From positions 1 through 64,000 of the forward strand of contig JAFWBD010000030.1 in the NCBI GenBank assembly GCA_017507325.1: 64,000 nt of DNA, given 5' to 3'. Of this stretch, positions 16,495-25,145 are shown piece after piece; within the stretch, counting starts at the first letter, position 1, and every line of letters starts with the position of its first letter. The position numbers were made by a program, and so were the translations under genes. Source of the stretch: Clostridia bacterium (GTDB taxonomy: Bacteria; Bacillota; Clostridia; Oscillospirales; SIG627). The notes under the pieces are model-generated. The model had not been told where the DNA came from and did no database searches. It saw nothing but the letters and a program-made list of their open reading frames with translations.

Positions 16495-16857
16495 ATGGAT
16501 CCTATCAAAGATAAGACTCCCCCCTTATATCAGTTTTTTTCCGAGAAGGAGGCCGAGCGAAAAAAAGCCCTTCTCCCGTCGGAAGAAAAAATTTCGAGTC
16601 TGGCCACTTTTTTTAAGATATTCGGAGACGTGACCCGCCTTCGGATTCTGTTTCACCTGCTGGAAAGCAAGCTTTCCGTGGGCGATCTGGCCGCTCTGAC
16701 GGGAATGACCGATTCTGCGATCTCCCATCAGCTCAAGCAATTAAAAAGCATCAATTTGGTTTATTGCCGCCGACACGGAAGAACCCAGTTTTATTCCTTG
16801 GCGGATCAGCACGTAGCAGATATTTTAAAAATCGGATTGGAGCACGTATCGGAATGA
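16495..16857 (+). CDS. ArsR/SmtB-family metal-responsive repressor (CzrA-like)
   Basis: 120 aa. A winged helix-turn-helix (FGDVTRLRILFHLLE ... DSAISHQLKQLKSINLVYCR) is followed by DQHVADILKIGLEHVSE. The last stretch fits the alpha-5 zinc site pattern D-x-H-x10-H-x2-(H/E), with Glu as the last ligand. The alpha-3 CxC cadmium site is absent, so zinc (or cobalt) sensing by an apo-repressor is likely. The start ATG 16495 has GGAG upstream; the longer TTG start overlaps the ribosome binding site. It overlaps the P-type ATPase by 4 bp (ATGA) and binds, by inference, the palindrome at 16456. Confidence 0.88.
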   Translation: MDPIKDKTPPLYQFFSEKEAERKKALLPSEEKISSLATFFKIFGDVTRLRILFHLLESKLSVGDLAALTGMTDSAISHQLKQLKSINLVYCRRHGRTQFYSLADQHVADILKIGLEHVSE

Positions 16858-18980
16858 GAAGACAGTATAAAATCGAAAATCTGGACTGCGCCCACTGCGC
16901 AATGGAAATGGAAGCGGCCTCAAGAAAAATTGAAGGCGTTCAATTCGTCAGCATCAATTTCGTTTCCATGAAATTGACTCTGGAGGCAGAGGACAACATT
17001 TTCCCCACGGTTTTTCAAAAGGTAAAAAAGGCCTGCCGTGAGGTGGAGCCCGAGGCGGTCATTGTGGAAGAAGGCTATCGGATGAGCGCCTCTCAGAAAA
17101 CGGAGGTGGCTCAGATCCTTTTGACGGTATTTCTTTTTGCCGTTGCCAAAATTCTGAGCGGATTGGAATGGTTTGCCGAGGGAACGCCTCTTCACCTTCT
17201 GATCTTTCTTCCCGCCTATCTGCTCGGCGGCTTTGCTGTGATCCGAAAGGCCTTTTCGGGTATTTTTCACGGAAGGATCTTTGATGAGAACTTTTTAATG
17301 ACCCTTGCCACCCTCGGTGCCTTTGCCGTCGGAGAAGCAGGCGAGGGCGTGATGGTGATGATCCTTTACCGCATCGGCGAATTCTTTCAGGGTCTTGCCG
17401 TTGCCAAAAGCCGCCGCAGTATTTCGGAGCTGATGGACATTCGTCCCGACAGCGCCAATCTTCTTGTGGAGAACGAATTTCAAAGAGTCTTTCCCGACAA
17501 AGTTGCCGTCGGCAGTCTGATCGTTGTCAATCCCGGTGAAAAGATTCCCTTGGACGGCGAGATTCTGGAGGGCGAAAGCCTTTTGGATACGGTAGCGCTG
17601 ACCGGTGAAAGCATTCCCCGCTCCGTCAAAGCGGGAGATCCCGTTTCGGCAGGCTGTATCAATATGAACGGTGTTTTGAAGATCCGTACCCAAAAGACGT
17701 TTTCCGAAAGCTCCGTTTCCAAAATCTTGGCCTTAATTGAGAATTCCGCCGAAGGCAAATCCGAAGCGGAGCGATTCATCACCCGCTTTGCCCGTTATTA
17801 CACCCCCGTTGTGGTGATCCTTGCCCTTTGTCTCGCTGTGATCCCCCCTCTGTTCGGACAAGATCCGGGCCTTTGGATCCACAAGGCCATCACTTGCCTT
17901 GTGATCTCCTGCCCCTGCGCTTTGGTGATCTCCGTTCCGCTGACCTTTTTCGGAGGCATCGGCGGAGCAGGCAAAAACGGAATTCTGATCAAGGGGGCGG
18001 ACAGCTTGGAAAAGCTCTCCCGACTGGATATTCTGGCATTCGATAAAACCGGCACGCTGACCCGAGGCACTTTTCGGGTCACCGCCATTCACCCCGAGAT
18101 CATCTCGGAGGATCAGCTTTTGGAATTGGCCGCCACTTGCGAATATTATTCCAATCACCCCATCTCTCTTTCTCTGAAGGCCGCCTTCTCACGCGAGATC
18201 GACAAGGGCAGGATCGGCAGGATCACCGAGTACGCGGGCGAGGGGATTCAAGCCGAGGTGGACGGCAAGGAATATTACGTTGGTAACGAAGCTCTGATGC
18301 TTCATTTTGGCATACCGCTCACCCCCTGCCGATGCCATGACTGCAAGGGAACCGTGGTTCACGTTGCCGAAAAGGGAAGCTACCTTGGCCACATTCTGGT
18401 AGCCGATACCCTCCGAGAGGATTCTCTCGAATGCATTCACTCTCTGCGCGAGAGCGGCATCTCCCGTATGCTCTTGGTTTCGGGAGATCAACGGGACATT
18501 ACGGAAAGCATTGCCGCTTCCCTTGATATCAAGGAATTTTACGCCCCTCTCCTTCCCGAGGAAAAGCACGGGATGATCTGCGAGATCCGCGAGAAAAATC
18601 CAAACCGCGTTTTGGCCTTTGCCGGAGACGGCATCAACGACGCTCCCGTTCTGGCGGAGGCGGATCTTGGCATTGCTATGGGCGGGATCGGTGCCGATGC
18701 GGCCATTGAAGCGGCGGACGTGGTTTTGATGGATGACAAGCCCTCCAAGATCCCTCTTGCCTTGCAGATCGCCAAAAAGACCTTGGGGATCGTTTGGCAG
18801 AACGTTATTCTTTCGGTGGGCATCAAGCTGTTCGTTTTGATCCCCAATATTTTTCTGGGAGAAGAGAGCGTTCCCTTGGCTCTTGCCGTGTTTGCCGACG
18901 TTGGCGTTTGTCTGCTGGCGATTTTGAATTCCACCCGCGCCCTGCACGTCCGCAGGAAAAAGAGCCGCTCCCACAAATAA
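16854..18980 (+). CDS. cadA: Zn/Cd/Co-transporting P1B-type ATPase
   Basis: 708 aa. The start at ATG 16854 overlaps the repressor stop codon. Residues 1-70 are a heavy-metal-associated domain with LDCAHCAME (Cys12, Cys15). The membrane CPC motif is at 353-355 (SCPCALVIS), phosphorylated Asp397 in DKTGTLT, and the hinge motif GDGINDAP near 590. The CPC site with a Cd/Zn-type N-terminal domain marks a P1B-2 exporter of Zn(II), Cd(II) or Pb(II). The nucleotide-binding domain has an unusual cluster, CRCHDCKG (about residue 500), which may be an extra metal site. It is co-transcribed with and controlled by the upstream repressor. Confidence 0.92.
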   Translation: MRRQYKIENLDCAHCAMEMEAASRKIEGVQFVSINFVSMKLTLEAEDNIFPTVFQKVKKACREVEPEAVIVEEGYRMSASQKTEVAQILLTVFLFAVAKILSGLEWFAEGTPLHLLIFLPAYLLGGFAVIRKAFSGIFHGRIFDENFLMTLATLGAFAVGEAGEGVMVMILYRIGEFFQGLAVAKSRRSISELMDIRPDSANLLVENEFQRVFPDKVAVGSLIVVNPGEKIPLDGEILEGESLLDTVALTGESIPRSVKAGDPVSAGCINMNGVLKIRTQKTFSESSVSKILALIENSAEGKSEAERFITRFARYYTPVVVILALCLAVIPPLFGQDPGLWIHKAITCLVISCPCALVISVPLTFFGGIGGAGKNGILIKGADSLEKLSRLDILAFDKTGTLTRGTFRVTAIHPEIISEDQLLELAATCEYYSNHPISLSLKAAFSREIDKGRIGRITEYAGEGIQAEVDGKEYYVGNEALMLHFGIPLTPCRCHDCKGTVVHVAEKGSYLGHILVADTLREDSLECIHSLRESGISRMLLVSGDQRDITESIAASLDIKEFYAPLLPEEKHGMICEIREKNPNRVLAFAGDGINDAPVLAEADLGIAMGGIGADAAIEAADVVLMDDKPSKIPLALQIAKKTLGIVWQNVILSVGIKLFVLIPNIFLGEESVPLALAVFADVGVCLLAILNSTRALHVRRKKSRSHK

Positions 18981-19001
18981 AAAGCTCGTTATGGTAAAAA
19001 A

Positions 19002-19056
19002 GCGCAAGACCCTCATTTTAACGGGAAAGCTTTCCCGAGGGTCTTGCGCTATTTTT
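19002..19056. terminator. Strong bidirectional terminator
   Basis: GCGCAAGACCCTC (19002-19014) pairs with GAGGGTCTTGCGC (19037-19049) around a nested CGGGAAAGCTTTCCCG hairpin. T-runs follow on both strands. It ends the P-type ATPase transcript and the convergent GDPD-like gene. Confidence 0.9.
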
Positions 19057-19761
19057 TTACAGAGAGGCCAAAACGGATTTGACGAAGGGCAGATCGTTGA
19101 CCAAAAGCCCATCGGGCTCCATGGCAACAACCCTTTTGAGGCTTTCCTCATTGGGGAAGCCCACCTTGCATTCGGTTTCGGGACCGCCGGTCATCACCCA
19201 AAGCTCAACGCCCGCACTTTTTACGCGGGCAACGTTTTCGGGGGTCATCCACCGCTCCCACAAGCGAATGTAATTGACACCGTGGCGTGCGAATTCTTCA
19301 ATATTCTCAGGCCCGTGAATAAAGCCCAAAACCTTTGCCTCGGGCAGACGCTCGCGGATCCGAACCAAACTTCTCACCTCGGTGATCCCGAAGGTGACCC
19401 GATCCTCATAGCCGTACTCCTCCACCAGATCCACCACCGACTCCAGCACGCTGTGGCTGTGATGCAGCAAAATAGGCGCGATCTCACAGCGGAAAAAATG
19501 ATCCAAAAGGTGAGAGGGACAGGCGGGATCCTTCTTCAAGCGAAGGGACAGAAATTCCTCTGCCGTCACCTCACAGCAACGGCGGGGATCACCGTATTTT
19601 TTCATCAGATCCTTATCGTGAAAGACCGCCAAGCGCTGATCCGATGTATACTGCAAATCAAGCTCCACCAGATCCGCACCGTTTTTCAAGGCTTCTCTGG
19701 CAGAAAAAATGGTGTTGGAGGGATACAGCGTAGGGCCGCAGGCATGGGCGATCAGTTTCAT
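19057..19761 (-). CDS. Glycerophosphodiester phosphodiesterase-like protein
   Basis: 234 aa, the size of a bare GDPD TIM barrel. The family pattern is visible (ADLVELDLQYTSDQRLAVFHD; final VNDLPF), but the opening HRG...ENT is changed to HACGPTLYPSNT. The first catalytic Arg and the metal-binding Glu are therefore replaced. It may be a divergent enzyme with another substrate or a non-catalytic homologue. No signal peptide, so cytoplasmic. AAGGAG precedes the start; monocistronic. Confidence 0.75.
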   Translation of the reverse strand: MKLIAHACGPTLYPSNTIFSAREALKNGADLVELDLQYTSDQRLAVFHDKDLMKKYGDPRRCCEVTAEEFLSLRLKKDPACPSHLLDHFFRCEIAPILLHHSHSVLESVVDLVEEYGYEDRVTFGITEVRSLVRIRERLPEAKVLGFIHGPENIEEFARHGVNYIRLWERWMTPENVARVKSAGVELWVMTGGPETECKVGFPNEESLKRVVAMEPDGLLVNDLPFVKSVLASL

Positions 19762-19890
19762 GGCGATTCTCCTTTATTACACTTCCGTCTGATGGATCGA
19801 ATGCATCGAATTTTCCGCAAAAAGCAGAAAATGGCGATCTTGAATTCCATCAAAGGATTGTTTTGGAAAGATTTGTATCAAGCCGATTCA

Positions 19891-21906
19891 TCAGGTTTCG
19901 ATCAAGACGGGAACGATCATAGGTCTGCGGCGGATACGACCGTAGAGGAATTTGGAAACCTCCTCCTTGACTCGGGAGCGAACGGAAGCAAAATCCATTC
20001 CGCTGCTGAGAGAATTCTCCAAAACGCGGCAGGCAAAGCTGCGGATCTCTTCAATGAGATCCTCGTTCTCCCGAACGTATACAAAGCCTCGGGTCACGAT
20101 CTGCAGATCCCCGACCAAGAATTTTCCGTAGGAATCCACCGCGGCCACCACTGTAATGATGCCGTCCTCGGAAAGAAGCTTGCGATCCCGCAGAACCACA
20201 CTTCCCACGTCACCGACGCCGAGACCGTCCACCAGAATCTTGCCCGAATCCACAGAGCCCGCAAATTCGGCCTTCGCACCGCCCTCGGAAAACTCAAGAA
20301 CCTTTCCGATCTCGGAAATGAAAATATTCTCCTTGGGAACACCCACGTACTGGGCCAAAGCGGCGTTGCGGGCAAGGTGCTTGTATTCCCCGTGAACGGG
20401 CATAAAGAAGCGGGGCTTGGTCAGAGCAAAGATCAATTTGATCTCCTCCTGGCAGGCGTGGCCCGAAACGTGTACCTCGGCAATGCGATCGTACACCACC
20501 TCAACCTTTTTCTTCATCAGCTCGTTGATGATATTCCCCACGGTTTTTTCGTTACCGGGAATGGGATGTGCGGAGATCACCACCATATCCTCGGGGCAGA
20601 TCTTGACCTGGCTGTGGGTGCCGAAGGCAATGCGGGACAGTGCGCTCATCGCCTCCCCTTGGCTGCCCGTGGTGATCAGCGTCACGTGGCGCGGTGGGAT
20701 CTTCTTCAATTCCTCCGGCTGAACCAAGGTTCCCTCGGGAATGGTCATATATCCCAATTTGGAGGCGGTTTCCACAATGGTGGTCATACTTCTGCCGAGA
20801 ATACACACCGCTCGACCGTATTTGATGCTGGCATCGATGATCTGCTGAACCCGATGAATGTTGGAGGAGAAGGTGGCAACGATCACCCGCTTGTCGTTAT
20901 CGTGGAAGATCTGCTCCAAGCTGGTTCCCACCGTTCTTTCGCTGGGGGTAAAGCCCGTGCGCTCGCAGTTGGTGGAATCGGAAAACAGAGCGGTCACCCC
21001 GTCTCTCCCCAATTCACCGAAGCGAGTCAGATCGGTCATTTCACCGGAAATGGGGGTGGGATCGATCTTAAAATCTCCCGTGAATACCAGAACCCCTGCG
21101 GGGGAATCCACCGCAAAGGCCACGGAATCGGCAATGGAATGGTTCACACCGATGAATTCCACCGAGAAATCCCCGACGGAAATCACGTCGCCCACCGAGG
21201 TCACACGCAGATCCACCTGCCCCAAGAGGCCGAATTCCGAAAGCTTGTTTTCCACAATGCCGAGGGTCAATTTGGTTCCGTAAATGGGCACGGCGATCCG
21301 CTGCATCACATACGGAATGGCGCCGATGTGATCCTCGTGGCCGTGGGTCAGAAAGATTCCGCGGAGCTTTTCCTTGTTTTCCTCCAGATACTTCACATCC
21401 GGGATCACAAGGTCGATTCCGGGCATCCCGTCATCGGGGAAGCCCATTCCGCAATCGATCACGATCATATCCCGATCGCTTTCCACCACGGTCATATTCT
21501 TTCCGATTTCTCCGAGTCCTCCCAGCGGAATCACGCGGACCTTTCCGTTTTGTGCCGTGGGACGGGCTTTTCTTTTCGTACTTTTTTGGCGGGCGGCCTT
21601 CTTTTCCTTTTCCACTTCAATTTCCAAGGGCATGGCCTCTTCTTTTCTTTTTTTCGGTTCCGTTTTGCTTTTGCCGCCTTGGCGAGGCTTATTCGCTTCG
21701 CTTCGGGCAGGATCCTTTTTGCGGGAGACGGCCTTTTTGCCGTCCTTCTTCGATTTTTCCGCTTCTCTCATTCGAAGGATCTCCTGTTCTACCGTCATCT
21801 CCTTTTTTTCCTCTTTGTTGCGGGAACGGAAGATTTTTTTGACGGTTTTCTTTTTCTTATGTACGGGAAGGCTCTTACCTTCCCCGAATTGCTTTTTCGA
21901 TTTCAT
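19891..21906 (-). CDS. rnj: Ribonuclease J
   Basis: 671 aa. The core starts near residue 121 (VRVIPLGGLGEIGKN) and carries the metallo-beta-lactamase metal motif LTHGHEDHIGA and beta-CASP signatures (ALFSDSTNCERTGFTPSE; FMPVHGEYKHLARNA). RNase J is a 5'-3' exo- and endoribonuclease for mRNA decay and rRNA maturation in Firmicutes. The first ~120 residues are an extra Lys/Arg-rich, probably disordered extension. The 671-aa length exceeds the usual ~555. The start has GAGGAA upstream and overlaps the end of the preceding gene by 32 bp, so coupling is likely. Confidence 0.92.
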   Translation of the reverse strand: MKSKKQFGEGKSLPVHKKKKTVKKIFRSRNKEEKKEMTVEQEILRMREAEKSKKDGKKAVSRKKDPARSEANKPRQGGKSKTEPKKRKEEAMPLEIEVEKEKKAARQKSTKRKARPTAQNGKVRVIPLGGLGEIGKNMTVVESDRDMIVIDCGMGFPDDGMPGIDLVIPDVKYLEENKEKLRGIFLTHGHEDHIGAIPYVMQRIAVPIYGTKLTLGIVENKLSEFGLLGQVDLRVTSVGDVISVGDFSVEFIGVNHSIADSVAFAVDSPAGVLVFTGDFKIDPTPISGEMTDLTRFGELGRDGVTALFSDSTNCERTGFTPSERTVGTSLEQIFHDNDKRVIVATFSSNIHRVQQIIDASIKYGRAVCILGRSMTTIVETASKLGYMTIPEGTLVQPEELKKIPPRHVTLITTGSQGEAMSALSRIAFGTHSQVKICPEDMVVISAHPIPGNEKTVGNIINELMKKKVEVVYDRIAEVHVSGHACQEEIKLIFALTKPRFFMPVHGEYKHLARNAALAQYVGVPKENIFISEIGKVLEFSEGGAKAEFAGSVDSGKILVDGLGVGDVGSVVLRDRKLLSEDGIITVVAAVDSYGKFLVGDLQIVTRGFVYVRENEDLIEEIRSFACRVLENSLSSGMDFASVRSRVKEEVSKFLYGRIRRRPMIVPVLIET

Positions 21907-24114
21907 TTAATTTTCCTCTGTATTGGAATGCACCTTCCAGTGCCGCCTCACAGCTGACACTTTCCGATATGATTCTGATTTCGTAAAATCCCGGACGAAT
22001 CTGCACGCTTCCCTCTCGCGGGATTCCGCCCTTTCCCGCCGCCGCAAGAAGCCTTGCCTTGGTTGCCTCTTCGGGGCAATAGCGCAGACGGCTGATATAA
22101 AGATCGGGGGTCGCTGAAAATTCCGCTTTGATGGTTTCGCTGTCTTTGTTTTGAAAATAATGCATCAATTCGGCCGCAAGAAAGCTTTTATCATACAGCA
22201 TTCTTTCCTTTACGGCCAATGAACGCTCTTTTTCCTCTTGATTGACGGTATTGTTGAAGGAAAAGCGGCTGACCTTGCCGCCTCGGCTTTCGATGTGCTC
22301 GGTGAAAAAGGCGGGGGCGGTATCGGGCAAAACGAAGGCTCTCTTCCCTTCTTCCATTTTCCGATCGATCACGTAGAGCCTTGCCTTTTCCGTATCGGCG
22401 ATTTTTTCTCCGTCCAGAAAGCATTTCAAAGAGCGGTCAAAAATTTCGAAGCTCAATCCCTTTCCTCTGGTTTCATTGTATGCACGCCAGCGGGATTTTA
22501 TGGCGGCTTCCCGAACAAGCCGTGCACCCTTTCCTCCGAAGCCGATCTCTCGAAGAGCGCCGTCTCCCATGGCTTCCGAGAGCGCATAGCGGTACAACTC
22601 CGAAATGCCGTCGTCATAGCGTATTTTTCCCCGTAGCGGAGCGGCGCCGTCCTCTTCCTCGGCAAAAAAGCGCGCCAGGCGAAGCGTGTCCCGACGGGAA
22701 GGAGGGAAGCCATCCTCCCGCAGAGCAAAAAACAGTCCTCGTTCGTTTTCCGCCGATACAAATACGCCCGGCAAGGCGCGGGTCTGCATTCCGAAGGAGG
22801 CCAATTCCCAATCTCCTCGGCCCAAAAGGAGCGCGTTCTGCCCTCCCTTGATCACTCCGCCGGCAAACAAGGTGGCAAAATAGGCGCTGCTCTCCCGATC
22901 CTCCTCCCACAAAACGGCAATATCACAGCCGTAGGCTCGGGCAAAGGCGTAGCCAAGCCGTTCGGAATCCCGCCCGTCCAGGCCTGCCTCTGTGGCAGTG
23001 GCGGCGCCGCGCTCGGTGAAGACCAGACCCTCCTCCTCAAAGGGAAGGCGGCGATCCACCACGGAAAAGGGAGGATATTTTTGGTTCGGTCGGGTCACGG
23101 CACCGCGCTGAACGGCACTTTTGGCGCCCAAAACGCCCCCGGGGAGCACGGCGCCCTCCCGAGAAACGCGGCATTCCTCGCACAAAACGGCATCCTGCAC
23201 CAAGGCCCCCTCTGCCACGTGCACCTTTTCCATAATCAGAGCCCCGCGCACGCGGCTCCCTGCGGCCAAATGCGCCCCCTCTCCGATCACGGATCCCGAT
23301 TGCAGCTGCGCGCCCTCTTCCACCGTGGCGCTGTGGGAAACGAAGCTCTTTCCCTTGCCGTCGGAGGAGAGAACCATCCTCCCGCTCTCCGGCAAAAAGA
23401 TTTTAGCCTTTCCTTCCATCACATCCAGATTGCAACGGTAAAGGGTGTGAATCCTCCCGATATCACACCAATACCCCTCGGCCTTATAACCGAAAAGGGA
23501 ATACCCCTCCTTCAACAAAAGGGGAAAAAGATCATGAGAAAAATCGAATACTCCCTCCGAGGGGATTCGATCCAGAACCTTGGGGGACAAAATATAGACC
23601 CCCGTATTCACCAAATCGGAAAAGGTCTCCGACCAATCGGGCTTTTCGGAAAAGGCGAAAATTCTTTCAAAGGCATCGGCCAGAACCACGCCGTATTCCA
23701 GCGGTGTTTTCACGCTGGAGAGGACGATGGTCACGTCGGCCTTCTTGTTTCTGTGAAATTCAAGGCGCGGGTCAGATCAAAATCGCAAAGAGCGTCTCCG
23801 CTCATCACCAAAAAGGCATCCTCCCCCAGCAAATGCTCCTGCAACACCTTCACACCGCCCGCTGTTCCCAGGGGCTTTGTTTCGTGAGAATAGGATAAAC
23901 TCATTCCGAAGGCATCGTTTCCGTAGCGGGAACGAATGTGCTCCTCCAGATAATGGGTGGTCACGTAGCACTCGGTGACGCCGTGGTGCGCCAAAAGAGA
24001 CAGACAGTAATCCATCACGGGACGCGCCAAAACGGGAACCAAGGGCTTGGGTCTTGTATCGGTAATGGGTCGCAGTCTTTCACCGCGACCGCCGGCTAAA
24101 ATAACAGCTTTCAT
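21875..24114 (-). pseudogene. Sugar-phosphate nucleotidyltransferase/phosphomutase fusion with a frameshift
   Basis: Two frames cover one protein. Frame 1 (24114-23731, 127 codons) opens with the nucleotidyltransferase signature MKAVILAGGRGERLRPITD and runs to CDFDLTRALNF. Frame 2 (23734-21875) resumes with VTIVLSSVKTPLEYG and contains the rest of that domain (KPDWSETF..VNTGVYIL), a left-handed beta-helix of hexapeptides (GSVIGEGAHLAAGSRVRG), then a phosphomannomutase-like region lacking the usual catalytic Ser loop. One missing base near 23748 accounts for the break. The residual junction GTGA could permit coupled re-initiation. Full length would be ~745 aa, as in mannose-1-phosphate guanylyltransferase-like fusions of Clostridia. 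A sequencing error cannot be excluded. Confidence 0.8.
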
Positions 24115-24206
24115 AGCATCCTCCTGTGAGCTTCTGATACTGTTATTTTTTCCTCAGAGAAAGATGCTTATTCCGCAAAACCGATACAAATCCCGAAAAT
24201 GATATC

Positions 24207-24234
24207 AAAGCAAAGAACGGTTCAGCCGTTTTTT
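24207..24234 (-). terminator. Weak terminator after truB
   Basis: On the minus strand AACGG and CCGTT pair, followed by CTTTGCTTTG. The stem is short; read-through into the nucleotidyltransferase gene, 120 bp on, is possible. Confidence 0.45.
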
Positions 24235-25145
24235 CAGTATGAAAACGGATCGGAAGGAAACTCCTTGAGCTTTTTACACCAAAGGCATCCATCCTTCTCC
24301 AGAATTTCGCCCAACGCGAAAAACACCCCTTTGCGGTACAGCCGCACCCGAGAGCCTGCCTCGACGTCGATGGAGGGCAATTTGGAAAGAGAGACCTCGC
24401 ATCCGTTTGCAATGAGGCGGGCAAAAAAATCAGGCAGAGCCAATACGGGATGGGCAAAGAACAGCGTTTCGGTGGGGATCAAAAGAGATTCCCGCTCGGC
24501 CAAGGTCATTTTTTCCAGATCTTCCAAAAAAACGGCTTCGGAGGAGGAAAAGCTTCCGCTTTTTTCCCGTTCCAGGGCACTCATCGCCCCCAAAACACCG
24601 ATCCGATCGCAAAGATCGGTCAGAAGGGTTCGAATATAGGTTCCCTTGGAAACCCCGATCCGAAAGACCGCCTCCCCTTCCCCGAAGGAAAGCAGATCAA
24701 AAAAATGAACGAAAACGGGACGAGCCTTGCGCTCCACAACCATTCCCGCGCGGGCATATTCATACAGCTTTTTGCCGTTCACCTTCACCGCCGAATACAT
24801 AGGCGGGATCTGATGATACAGCCCCAAAAAGCCCTTGGTGCCCTCCTGCACCGTTTCCTTCGGCGGAACAAGAGCGTTTTCCTCCAAGGTCCTCCCCCAA
24901 ACGTCCTCGGTATCGGTTCGGATCCCGAAGCGGAGCGTGGCACGGTACACCTTGATTTCGGAGGGGATCAGATCGTTGGCCTTCACGGCGTTTCCCACGA
25001 GAATGGGCAACACACCCGTAGCCTCGGGATCCAGCGTTCCCGTGTGTCCGACCTTTTTGGTGCCGAAAAGCCTTCGGATACGGGCCACCGCATCGTGTGA
25101 GGTGTAGCCCTTTTCCTTATAAAGATTCAAAATACCGCTTTTCAA
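24234..25145 (-). CDS. truB: tRNA pseudouridine(55) synthase
   Basis: 303 aa. The catalytic Asp lies in VGHTGTLDPEATGVLPI near residue 40. YKEKGYTSHDAVARIRR is the family start. TruB makes pseudouridine 55 in the T-arm of tRNAs. The start is TTG 25145, five bases after GAGGAGG, overlapping the nrnA stop codon by 4 bp (TTGA). The longer in-frame extension is antisense-like, basic and lacks a ribosome binding site. Last gene of the rimP-nusA-infB operon, as in many Firmicutes. Confidence 0.93.
   Translation of the reverse strand: MKSGILNLYKEKGYTSHDAVARIRRLFGTKKVGHTGTLDPEATGVLPILVGNAVKANDLIPSEIKVYRATLRFGIRTDTEDVWGRTLEENALVPPKETVQEGTKGFLGLYHQIPPMYSAVKVNGKKLYEYARAGMVVERKARPVFVHFFDLLSFGEGEAVFRIGVSKGTYIRTLLTDLCDRIGVLGAMSALEREKSGSFSSSEAVFLEDLEKMTLAERESLLIPTETLFFAHPVLALPDFFARLIANGCEVSLSKLPSIDVEAGSRVRLYRKGVFFALGEILEKDGCLWCKKLKEFPSDPFSY

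Noticed and set aside
18991-21957. 988-codon open frame on the plus strand
   Set aside because: It is antisense to RNase J and the end of the nucleotidyltransferase gene. Its translation is rich in His/Gly/Leu without motifs, and its open state follows from the codon bias of the real genes.
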